The translations under genes and the position numbers were made by a program. The notes below the pieces were generated by a model. That model saw only the letters and a program-made list of their open reading frames with translations. It was not told the origin of the DNA and did no database searches. Below are positions 16,900-23,703 of a DNA stretch of 64,000 nt, one piece after another; the first letter of the stretch is position 1, and each line of letters opens with the position of its first letter. The stretch comes from an uncultured Muribaculaceae bacterium (GTDB lineage Bacteria > Bacteroidota > Bacteroidia > Bacteroidales > Muribaculaceae): contig CAJUKX010000007.1 in assembly GCA_910586975.1 (NCBI GenBank), forward strand, positions 1-64,000, in the 5' to 3' direction.

Positions 16900-17499
16900 C
16901 TATGAGGGCTTTATAATTTCCTTGTATCGGGCACCGCGCGGAGTGCTGTCGCTCACTACCACCGGTTTGCCCAAGGTGAGACTGAGCATGCTCTGCAGGT
17001 TGCCTGTGGCCTCGGCACGTGCGCGGGCTACGGTGCCGTTGGCATACAGGCGCTTGATCCAGTTGGCCTTTACCTTGGCCTTGATTGAATTTTCCTCGGC
17101 GGTGGTGAAGTTGCTTTTACCGAACAGCGCATCGTTCCAGGTGTCAAACACGATGTAAGAACCCGGGTCGGTCGACTCGTACACATCAATTACTTCGGCC
17201 GGCAGATACAGCCTTACGGTGTCGGCGCTCAGGTCGGCATTGAGCTTGTCGATATCAAACCCCACATTGCCCCGCACACGCAGCCGCCCCACCAAGTGGC
17301 GCGAGCCTATAGAGCCTTTCACAGGCACCTCGTCGTAGATTTCCATCGACTGCAGGCGCGCCATGGTGCGGACATTGTTAATTGTAGCCTCGTGCATCGA
17401 AGCCCCGTCGACCTCGGGCGATACGAAAATATAGGCAAGCAGCCCCACAGTAGCCACGGCCACTATGATGAATATGATTTTAATAAGCGTAGATTTCAT
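16900..17499 (-). CDS. DUF4230 domain membrane-anchored protein
   Basis: 199 residues with one N-terminal transmembrane anchor (about 5-27) and a soluble domain of the DUF4230 type: a strand with GRLRVRGNVGFDIDKLNADLSADTVRLYLP in the middle (quoted here in spirit only; about 67-100) and a helical C terminus with ARARAEATGNLQSML. The family resembles SPFH/stomatin-adjacent proteins in some genomes but has no established role. Its ATG overlaps the stop of the upstream DUF4230 lipoprotein gene by 4 nt, so the two probably work together. Confidence 0.75.
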   Translation of the reverse strand: MKSTLIKIIFIIVAVATVGLLAYIFVSPEVDGASMHEATINNVRTMARLQSMEIYDEVPVKGSIGSRHLVGRLRVRGNVGFDIDKLNADLSADTVRLYLPAEVIDVYESTDPGSYIVFDTWNDALFGKSNFTTAEENSIKAKVKANWIKRLYANGTVARARAEATGNLQSMLSLTLGKPVVVSDSTPRGARYKEIIKPS

Positions 17500-18104
17500 C
17501 CTCTGAATTTAATTACCGGCACATAGCCGCTGTCCGACAAAAGATTTTCAAAATAGCTGCGGGCCTTGTTGCGGGCCTGCTCGGTAAGCACGGCCCTGAA
17601 AGTATCGTCGCCCTCCACCTCGGCCTTGAGATGAGTGTTCATGCGTTCCTTAATCTGAGCGCGTTCCTGAGCGTTGATATCCGAACGCAGCCCCGTCACG
17701 CGGTAGTGATCCTCGCGCAGCCCCAGGTCGCGGCCGGCAAACTCGGTCTTCACCGCCGGCAGCGTTACGGTCACCGTCTTGGCCGCGTCGTCTATTTTCA
17801 CATCATCGGGCGTAAGCTCACTCAGGTCAATGTAAGCACGCAGGTAAGTGTCGTAAGAATACGCAGCCTTGCGTTTGCCAATCTTGAGCGACGAAAGCAA
17901 GGCATCAGTCTTCTGCCTGATACCCTTGGCATCTTCAAAATCAAGATCGTCGATGGTAGCCATCTTTGAAATCGACATGGAAGCAAACACCAGCTTGTTG
18001 GCAGAATGCAGCCTGGTGTAGAAAGCCGTAGACGGATCCTGCTTGCTGCAACCCGCAGCCGCCCCCATCACAGCCATCAATAAAATCAGTAAAGTGTGTT
18101 TCAT
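17496..18104 (-). CDS. DUF4230 domain lipoprotein
   Basis: From ATG 18104 the protein is 202 residues with a lipoprotein signal whose lipobox reads AAAGC (Cys about 19). An upstream in-frame start at 18122 would overlap the promoter, so it is rejected. The mature part has the DUF4230 pattern (YLRAYIDLSELTPDDVKI and TVTVTLPAVKTEF, about 92-125) like the next gene, making the two a paralogous lipoprotein/anchored pair. It is the first gene of the operon with the second DUF4230 gene and the esterase. The role is unknown. Confidence 0.75.
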   Translation of the reverse strand: MKHTLLILLMAVMGAAAGCSKQDPSTAFYTRLHSANKLVFASMSISKMATIDDLDFEDAKGIRQKTDALLSSLKIGKRKAAYSYDTYLRAYIDLSELTPDDVKIDDAAKTVTVTLPAVKTEFAGRDLGLREDHYRVTGLRSDINAQERAQIKERMNTHLKAEVEGDDTFRAVLTEQARNKARSYFENLLSDSGYVPVIKFRG

Positions 18105-18109
18105 AATCA

Positions 18110-18117
18110 CAAAGATA
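18110..18117 (-). promoter_or_regulatory. -7 box immediately before the DUF4230 lipoprotein start
   Basis: TATCTTTG on the minus strand ends 5 nt before the ATG at 18104, so transcripts would be leaderless or nearly so. Confidence 0.5.
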
Positions 18118-18229
18118 CGCATAAATCACTTATCAAATTTTGAAATGTAGTGAAAAAATCACCATATCATAAAAACAAATGTTAAGGGGCAGACGGAAAT
18201 GGCCGCCACGCCATTCTCTGTCATTGTAA

Positions 18230-18261
18230 TAGTTAATCTATAGTTAATCTATGTTAATCAA
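18230..18261. repeat. Three direct repeats upstream of SRP RNA
   Basis: TAGTTAATCTA at 18230-18240 and 18241-18251, followed by the related TGTTAATCAA at 18252-18261. They cover the region about 40-70 nt before the SRP RNA start, where an activator or repressor could bind. Confidence 0.6.
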
Positions 18262-18285
18262 TAGTGCTTATTTGGAATTAATGCG

Positions 18286-18293
18286 TACCTTTG
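18286..18293 (+). promoter_or_regulatory. -7 box of the SRP RNA gene
   Basis: TACCTTTG, exact TAnnTTTG, ending 5 nt before the folded 5' end at 18298. The -33 box is weak. Confidence 0.65.
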
Positions 18294-18297
18294 CACC

Positions 18298-18400
18298 GGG
18301 TAAGTCCTACACGACCAGCTCCCTGAGAATCCCCCAGGTCTTGACCGAAGCAAGGGTATCAGGTTGTAGCGGTGCGATGTAGTAAGCTTGCCCTTTTTTT
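18298..18400 (+). ncRNA. ffs: Signal recognition particle RNA (4.5S type)
   Basis: The 5' end GGGTAAG (18298-18304) pairs with CTTGCCC (18387-18393), followed by eight Ts that end transcription. The apical part carries the SRP54-binding pattern CAGGTC, a 6-nt cap TTGACC, then GAAGCA, which lines up with E. coli CAGGTC-CGGAAG-GAAGCA. The total of about 96 nt is close to other small bacterial SRP RNAs. It guides membrane and secreted proteins to SecYEG together with Ffh. It is placed just before queF. Confidence 0.88.
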
Positions 18401-18436
18401 ATTTCTATTAATTTCATTTTTTAGTACTCGTTCATA

Positions 18437-18922
18437 ATGAGAACCGGAGACGAAATCAGCGGATGCACACTCCTTGGCAATCAGGGCGTGAAGTATCCTA
18501 CGGAATATGACCCAAATATACTTGAGACTTTCAAGAACAAGCACCCCGAGAACGAATATCTCGTGACTTTCAACTGCCCGGAGTTCACCTCGCTGTGTCC
18601 CAAGACCGGCCAGCCCGACTTCGCCCGCATTGTCATCAACTACATTCCGCGCGAGGATATGGTGGAGAGCAAGAGCCTTAAGCTCTATCTGTTCAGCTTC
18701 CGCAATCACGGCGACTTCCACGAGGACTGTGTCAATATAATAATGAAAGACCTCGTAAAGCTGATGAATCCCCGCTACCTCGAGGTGATAGGCATTTTCA
18801 CACCGCGCGGCGGCATATCAATCTATCCCTTTGCCAATTACGCCGACGACGACCATCAGGACCTGGCCAAGGCGCGCATGCTGGCGGCTTTCTCTAACTC
18901 GCTCAACCTCAACACTCTCTGA
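18437..18922 (+). CDS. queF: NADPH-dependent 7-cyano-7-deazaguanine (preQ0) reductase
   Basis: Reduces the nitrile preQ0 to preQ1 in queuosine synthesis. 161 residues, the short single-domain (YkvM-type) form. The catalytic Cys is in EFTSLCPKTGQPDFA (about 55), and the NADPH-binding ESKSLKLYLFSFRNHGDFHE follows (about 77-96). A final PRGGISIYPFA is typical. queC starts 1 nt after the stop, so two steps of the same pathway are co-translated. I see no preQ1 riboswitch in the 36 nt between the SRP RNA tail and the gene. Confidence 0.95.
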   Translation: MRTGDEISGCTLLGNQGVKYPTEYDPNILETFKNKHPENEYLVTFNCPEFTSLCPKTGQPDFARIVINYIPREDMVESKSLKLYLFSFRNHGDFHEDCVNIIMKDLVKLMNPRYLEVIGIFTPRGGISIYPFANYADDDHQDLAKARMLAAFSNSLNLNTL

Positions 18923-18923
18923 T

Positions 18924-19577
18924 ATGAAAGATACATTGATGGTAGTGAGCGGAGGTATGGATTCCACCACCATGCTCCACGAGTTTGCCCACCGCATAGC
19001 CCTGGCCATTACATTCAACTACGGCTCAAACCACAATGCCCGCGAGATAGAGTGCGCACGCTACAACTGCGCCCTGCTGGGCATTGAGCTTATCGTGGTC
19101 GACATGCCCTTTGTGGGCGAGTTGTTTGAAAGCTCGCTGCTCAGCGGTGCCGACGCCATTCCCGAAGGTAATTACGACGACAACAACATGAAGTCGACCG
19201 TAGTGCCCTTCCGCAACGGCATAATGCTCTCGGTAGCTGCCGGCATGGCCGAGAGCCGAGGCCTCAAACACGTGATGATGGCCAACCACGGCGGCGACCA
19301 CGCCATATATCCCGACTGCCGCCGGGGATTTGTAGATGCCATGTCGGCCGCCATAGCCGAGGGTACCTACGACCACATCACCATCCTGGCCCCATACACC
19401 GATATCACCAAGACCGACATTGCCCGCCGCGGCGCAGCACTGGGCATCGACTACAGCCACACATATTCATGCTACAAAGGCGGAGAAAAGCACTGCGGCC
19501 GCTGCGGCACATGCACCGAGCGCCGCCAGGCCTTTGCCGATGCCAACATCCCCGACCCCACCGATTATGAAGATTAA
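18924..19577 (+). CDS. queC: 7-cyano-7-deazaguanine synthase
   Basis: Makes preQ0 from 7-carboxy-7-deazaguanine with ammonia and ATP. From ATG 18924 the protein is 217 residues; the upstream frame is an extension into queF. The N-terminal PP-loop SGGMDSTT (about 9-16) binds ATP, and the zinc site is CYKGGEKHCGRCGTC (about 189-203) with four cysteines. It overlaps the next gene by 11 nt. queD and queE are not in the window. Confidence 0.95.
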   Translation: MKDTLMVVSGGMDSTTMLHEFAHRIALAITFNYGSNHNAREIECARYNCALLGIELIVVDMPFVGELFESSLLSGADAIPEGNYDDNNMKSTVVPFRNGIMLSVAAGMAESRGLKHVMMANHGGDHAIYPDCRRGFVDAMSAAIAEGTYDHITILAPYTDITKTDIARRGAALGIDYSHTYSCYKGGEKHCGRCGTCTERRQAFADANIPDPTDYED

Positions 19578-20535
19578 ATCTCTGATTCTTTCCCTATCCA
19601 TACTTCTGAGCGCAAACGCATCAATCATGGCACAGACCATATACCCTTCGCCGCTCAAACAGGGCGACAAAATTGCTATTCTCGCCCCGGCAGGCCCCAT
19701 CAAGCCGGCCCCGGTTGACTCGGCCGCCAAGGTACTGAAAGAGCTGGGCTACGAGCCTGTGATTTATCCACACACCTTCGGCGAATTCGGACACTTCAGC
19801 GGTACCCACGACGAGCGATTCCTCGACCTCGCCTCCGCATTCACCGACCCCGAGATACGCGCCATACTCTGCGCCCGCGGCGGATACGGCGTGGTGCACA
19901 ACCTCGACAAACTCTCGGCCCTGCCACTCACCGCCGACCCCAAGTGGGTGATAGGATTCTCCGACATTTCGGCCCTGCATGCCCTCATGGCATCCAAGGA
20001 CATAGCCAGCATACACTCGTCAATGGCCAAGCAGGTGGCCCTCGGCCCCGACAACGACGACAATGCCCGGCTTTTTGCCATACTCAAAGGCGAGTTTCCA
20101 AGCTACACCTTCGAACCCAACGAGTATAACCACACCGGCCATGCCGAGGGCAAACTGCTCGGCGGCAACCTGGCCGTGATAGCCGACCTCATCTCCACAC
20201 CTTTCGACATCATACAGCCCGGCACCATACTCTTTATCGAAGACGTATCCGAACCCATCTACAAGATAGAGCGCATACTCTACCAGCTGCGTCTGAGCGG
20301 AGTTCTGCCCAAGCTCAAAGGGCTGATAATAGGACAGTTCACCGAATACCGTCCCGACGACAACCATCCCACTATGGAAGCCATGATAGCCGAAGCGCTG
20401 GCCGACTACCCCTACCTGCCCGTAGCATTCAACATACCCATAGGCCACGTAGACCACAACGTACCCGTGATAGAATCATCACAGGCAGTACTCGACATAA
20501 CCCCCGACGCCGTTACCCTCACAATGAAGCAGTAA
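19567..20535 (+). CDS. LD-carboxypeptidase (S66 family)
   Basis: A serine peptidase that removes the terminal D-Ala from muropeptide tetrapeptides in cell-wall recycling. From ATG 19567 it has 322 residues and a possible signal peptide (MKIKSLILSLSILLSANAS), suggesting a periplasmic form in place of the cytosolic LdcA. Motifs are ARGGYGVVHNL, the nucleophile region GFSDISALHAL (Ser about 138), the Glu in ILFIEDVSEP and the His in PIGHVDHNVP (about 298). It overlaps queC by 11 nt although it has no known link to queuosine. A GC-rich hairpin follows at 20563. Confidence 0.88.
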   Translation: MKIKSLILSLSILLSANASIMAQTIYPSPLKQGDKIAILAPAGPIKPAPVDSAAKVLKELGYEPVIYPHTFGEFGHFSGTHDERFLDLASAFTDPEIRAILCARGGYGVVHNLDKLSALPLTADPKWVIGFSDISALHALMASKDIASIHSSMAKQVALGPDNDDNARLFAILKGEFPSYTFEPNEYNHTGHAEGKLLGGNLAVIADLISTPFDIIQPGTILFIEDVSEPIYKIERILYQLRLSGVLPKLKGLIIGQFTEYRPDDNHPTMEAMIAEALADYPYLPVAFNIPIGHVDHNVPVIESSQAVLDITPDAVTLTMKQ

Positions 20536-20562
20536 CAGCAGCAAGCAGCACAACCCCACACA

Positions 20563-20594
20563 GCGGGCGACGGTAACCAACTACCGCCGCCCGC
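20563..20594 (+). terminator. Hairpin after LD-carboxypeptidase
   Basis: Stem GCGGGCG-A-CGGTA with TACCG-C-CGCCCGC and a 6-nt loop. It has no T tract, so it is a weak or factor-assisted terminator. Confidence 0.5.
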
Positions 20595-20619
20595 TGCGCG
20601 TGTATAACCTACCCGATAA

Positions 20620-20876
20620 TATGGATGCAATGCTGCATCGAATCGAGGGCGATGTATCCTCCGGATTACGCTCCCAAGAATATGACATCCGCCAAGGATG
20701 TCTGCAAACATCGTAACCGCGGAATGCACGACCACAGGGAGGGCATGCACGGTAGGCGTCACAAGACATTGGCATCCGCCAGGATCCGGTATAAGTGTCC
20801 GGGGATAGATAAGACGGTGCAATTGATGGACGACAACACGCAGACTGCACTGAATGGTACAGCCTGTTTTAACATC
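20620..20876. repeat. Interspersed repeat cluster R4, left part
   Basis: Contains the GACATCC...GGATGTC small hairpin near 20686-20702 and a core near 20722 in which the palindrome is altered to GGGCATGCACGG. Oriented opposite to the same modules in R3. Confidence 0.7.
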
Positions 20877-20990
20877 AAAAAGTGCGGAAATAGTTCAAAA
20901 AAAGTGCGGAAAAGTGCGGTTTTTTAATACCCGCACTATTTCCGCACTTTTTTATTTGCATTTTGCCCTGTCGGTGTAGTATCTTTATAG
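20877..20990. repeat. GTGCGG hairpin module, copy 3, inverted
   Basis: Hairpin arms 20897-20919 and 20931-20953, with an additional half arm at 20877-20889, followed by the conserved flank read on the opposite strand (ATTTGCATTTTG, CTTGTCGG). Inverted relative to copies 1 and 2. Confidence 0.8.
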
Positions 20991-21039
20991 ATTTTTTGCC
21001 TTGTCGGTTTACGGATTTAATCGCACGCCGGAGGGTTAA

Positions 21040-21320
21040 GCTCCCGGAATATGACATCCGCCAAGGATGTCTGCAAACATCGTAACCGCGGTATGCACTA
21101 CCGTAGGGAGGGCATGCCCGGACGGTCGCGCCCAAACCGAAGGCATTCGCAGAAAGCCGTCTATATATGTGGGGCGCTTGTATAATCGGCTTTCTACGAA
21201 TGCCTTTACTTTTTTATACTGCCTACCGGGCATGCCCTGCGCTTCGGTTACACCTACGCGCGTGCATACCACGGCTACGAGCTTACAGGCTTCCTTCGGA
21301 TGCCATATTCCCGATAACCA
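21040..21320. repeat. Interspersed repeat cluster R4, right part
   Basis: GACATCC/GGATGTC hairpin at about 21053-21069, GGGCATGCCC cores near 21113 and 21229, and a long hairpin with 20-bp arms (21140-21159 and 21187-21206) like the one in R1. It ends about 20 bp before the direct repeat at 21343 that bounds the island. Confidence 0.8.
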
Positions 21321-21342
21321 AGGCATTATAATACCTTATACA

Positions 21343-21365
21343 TTTATGAATTCTTGTTCGAAGTT
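21343..21365. repeat. Left 23-bp direct repeat bounding the GTPase island (candidate att site)
   Basis: Identical over 23 bp to 28962-28984 (starts TTTATGAATT, ends TTCGAAGTT). Read on the minus strand it encodes NFEQEFIN, and the frame continues with V and a TAA stop at 21336-21338, as if it were the 3' end of a NUDIX gene. AAT and GTA here against AAC and GTG in the NUDIX gene are synonymous changes just outside the identical core. Confidence 0.8.
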
Positions 21366-21456
21366 ATCCACTAAAAACTTTAAGTTATAGATATAATCAA
21401 TCTAACATACCTCAATTAATCGCCCCCTATATCAAACTTGATTTTTTATTAAACAC

Positions 21457-21484
21457 ATCCAAATCTCTTAGCAAGAGATACTTA
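21457..21484. promoter_or_regulatory. Palindrome A upstream of the GTPase operon
   Basis: ATCTCTT-AGC-AAGAGAT within a 27-bp sequence that recurs at 21625-21651; the central triplet is the reverse complement of that in the second copy. Candidate operator or recombination site. Confidence 0.5.
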
Positions 21485-21624
21485 ATGGCACAAAGTTAAT
21501 AAAAAATCTTATAAAACAAGCATAAACAATAAATAAATCAATAAAATGGTTAATTTTTTTTATTTGTTTAGCAAAATATCGAGTTTAGGATACTTAAACA
21601 TTTGATTTTTGCAACATTACAATA

Positions 21625-21651
21625 ATCCAAATCTCTTGCTAAGAGTTACTT
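21625..21651. promoter_or_regulatory. Palindrome B upstream of the GTPase operon
   Basis: ATCTCTT-GCT-AAGAGTT, 24 bp before the first gene of the operon. It shares ATCCAAATCTCTT and AAGAG-TACTT with palindrome A. It likely overlaps the promoter or leader of the operon. Confidence 0.5.
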
Positions 21652-21674
21652 GCCTAAATAATAAACCAATCAAT

Positions 21675-22769
21675 ATGAGTAAACTTAACTTTTTCAGAAT
21701 TTTTGCCTTCATCGCCTTTGTTGCATTGGCTGGATTCAGTTGCTTTTGGACCGCCGAGTCGTTGTTCATTTGGCAGCCATCAATAACTATCTATGGGGCA
21801 TGGATGATTGCTATTGTGTTTTTCATGGTCGCATCTATATGCTTCGGTAAAATGTTAAAATCACTTGATAAGAATGAAGATTTCTATGGCAAACTCTTTG
21901 GGAGAACCGGAGCTTTATTGCTTTCACTTGTTGGACTTTTAGTATTTTGGTTAGTATTCAGTCTACCGACTAATACTCATACTCTGCTCTATCGTGCATC
22001 TATAAAGAATGCTATAACAGCGGATCTAAACAGAACCCAAGGATATCTCCAAGGTCTAAAAGACAACAACGTTGAGATTAAAAAGATTGATCAAAAGTAC
22101 AAAAGTAAAAACGAGGCCGTAGATGCTATTATTATCAGATTGGTCGCTGAGATTGATAATCCAAGTGCTATTGGTATCGGTCATCGGTTTGAAACAATTC
22201 TTGTCGAGCTTGATCGCACACTATCAGTAGACGCCAATAATCCCGTAAAAATTCAAAGAGTTGCTAACGTTGGTTATACACGCACACAGTGGTTGGCTGC
22301 TATCAACTACTATCAGCAGCAAGCGTATGATCAGCTCAAATTATATCGCTCAACTTGTGATAAAGAGATTAATGAGATTAAAAGCACTATGGGATCCAAG
22401 GAGCTTGATAATCTAATTAAGAACAACAAGATTGCTCTTTCTGATATAAATAAATGGAATGCAGTGAATAACGATATTGTTCAAGCTGCGATTGGAGACT
22501 TGGTAAATAGTTACGCATACATCAAGGCTAATGCACAATATATTAATTTCAAAGAGGGAGACAAGGATAGATATACAAGGGACGCCGCTATGCCTGAGGC
22601 AAAAGAAATGCTTAGCGTTCCAGACGTATGGGAAGACTATCTTACCACAGATAAATATAATGGACACGGATTTATATGGTGGGTGCTAATCGCACTGCTT
22701 GTAGACTTGGCAGGATTCATATTCTACAACATTTCTTTCAATTCTAAAAACAATAACGCTTTAGCATAA
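21675..22769 (+). CDS. Island gene 1: four-TM protein with large extracytoplasmic helical domain
   Basis: 364 residues from ATG 21675 (the in-frame start at 21609 lies before palindrome B). Hydrophobic segments at about 7-27, 38-58, 77-99 and 332-352 predict four transmembrane helices. The 230 residues between TM3 and TM4 are helical and charged, and probably lie on the periplasmic side. I recognise no family. It is the first gene of a tightly packed, AT-rich block and the GTPase gene begins 1 nt after its stop, so it may be the membrane platform or sensor for that GTPase. Confidence 0.75.
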   Translation: MSKLNFFRIFAFIAFVALAGFSCFWTAESLFIWQPSITIYGAWMIAIVFFMVASICFGKMLKSLDKNEDFYGKLFGRTGALLLSLVGLLVFWLVFSLPTNTHTLLYRASIKNAITADLNRTQGYLQGLKDNNVEIKKIDQKYKSKNEAVDAIIIRLVAEIDNPSAIGIGHRFETILVELDRTLSVDANNPVKIQRVANVGYTRTQWLAAINYYQQQAYDQLKLYRSTCDKEINEIKSTMGSKELDNLIKNNKIALSDINKWNAVNNDIVQAAIGDLVNSYAYIKANAQYINFKEGDKDRYTRDAAMPEAKEMLSVPDVWEDYLTTDKYNGHGFIWWVLIALLVDLAGFIFYNISFNSKNNNALA

Positions 22770-22770
22770 C

Positions 22771-23682
22771 ATGGCAAGCAAATTTGACAACCTTGTTGAT
22801 CAAGATGATTCTCAGAATCATGGTGGTTCGACAACCCCATCCAAGCCTGTATCCCCTCAGGATGTGGAGAAAGAGACATATACTGAAGAGGAATTGCGAG
22901 ATGTAAACGCAATTTCTGTAACCATACCCGATCAGAATACTCCTATAGTTGTATTTTTTGGGTCACCGGCATCAGGAAAGACCTTGGCTTTGATGCGCAT
23001 GATTAGATTTCTTGAATCTCATGAGCATCAAGTTATACCTGAAGAAATATTCAGACCTAAAACGGATCGCCACTATGCGAGAATGTGTTCTGAATTGAAA
23101 AATATGGTGTATAACAACTATACCCCAGGGGGTACAGATATTATAAGCTTTATGCTTGTTAAGGTTCTTAATCCTGTAGGACAACCTGTTTGTCAAATAT
23201 TGGAAGCTCCGGGTGAACATTACTTTGATGGCTCTCCAAATTTAGATTTCCCTACATATATCAATGCCATAAGGACTTCTCCTAACCGAAAAGTTTGGGT
23301 ATTCTTTGTTGAGCAGGGGTGGGGAGAAGATCAAGGGGAACGCAACCTATATGCGCAGAAAATCTGCAGTATGCAGGGGCTTGTGTCTCCTAATGATAAA
23401 GTTGTATTCCTCTTCAATAAGGCAGACAGACAGCGTAAAAGTCAATACGATAAAACCGGCAAACCACGTAAAGAGTTATTCTTTAATCAAATCAAACGTG
23501 AATATCCCGGTATATTTACTCGCTACCAAAATTCTGGCATAACCAAACTTCTGTATGGAGAGTACAACTTCAAAGCAATTTGCTTTTCATCTGGCATCTT
23601 CAACGATACCATAGATGGAAGAGAAGTATGGACTTGTGAGTCAGATTGGTACTGTTCAGAGTTATGGAATGCAATTAAATAA
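22771..23682 (+). CDS. Island gene 2: P-loop GTPase
   Basis: 303 residues. After a disordered N terminus (1-50, Ser/Gln/Asp rich) come the Walker A GSPASGKT (64-71), a G3-like EAPGE (145-149) and an NKAD G4 motif (216-219) after a hydrophobic strand, which together point to a GTPase and not an ATPase. The family is not one of the classical translation or Ras-like groups; it resembles the TRAFAC-like conflict-system GTPases of bacteria, but that is inference. The C terminus ends WYCSELWNAIK, matched by YYPEKLWKLIIK in island gene 7. It is predicted cytosolic, with a partner role to the membrane proteins beside it. Confidence 0.8.
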   Translation: MASKFDNLVDQDDSQNHGGSTTPSKPVSPQDVEKETYTEEELRDVNAISVTIPDQNTPIVVFFGSPASGKTLALMRMIRFLESHEHQVIPEEIFRPKTDRHYARMCSELKNMVYNNYTPGGTDIISFMLVKVLNPVGQPVCQILEAPGEHYFDGSPNLDFPTYINAIRTSPNRKVWVFFVEQGWGEDQGERNLYAQKICSMQGLVSPNDKVVFLFNKADRQRKSQYDKTGKPRKELFFNQIKREYPGIFTRYQNSGITKLLYGEYNFKAICFSSGIFNDTIDGREVWTCESDWYCSELWNAIK

Positions 23683-23703
23683 CGAATACTTAAGAACCGA
23701 TTA

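Noticed and set aside
18298..18400. preQ1 riboswitch upstream of queF
   Set aside because: The folded ends, T tract and core match SRP RNA, and the remaining 36 nt before queF are too short for a known preQ1 class with expression platform.
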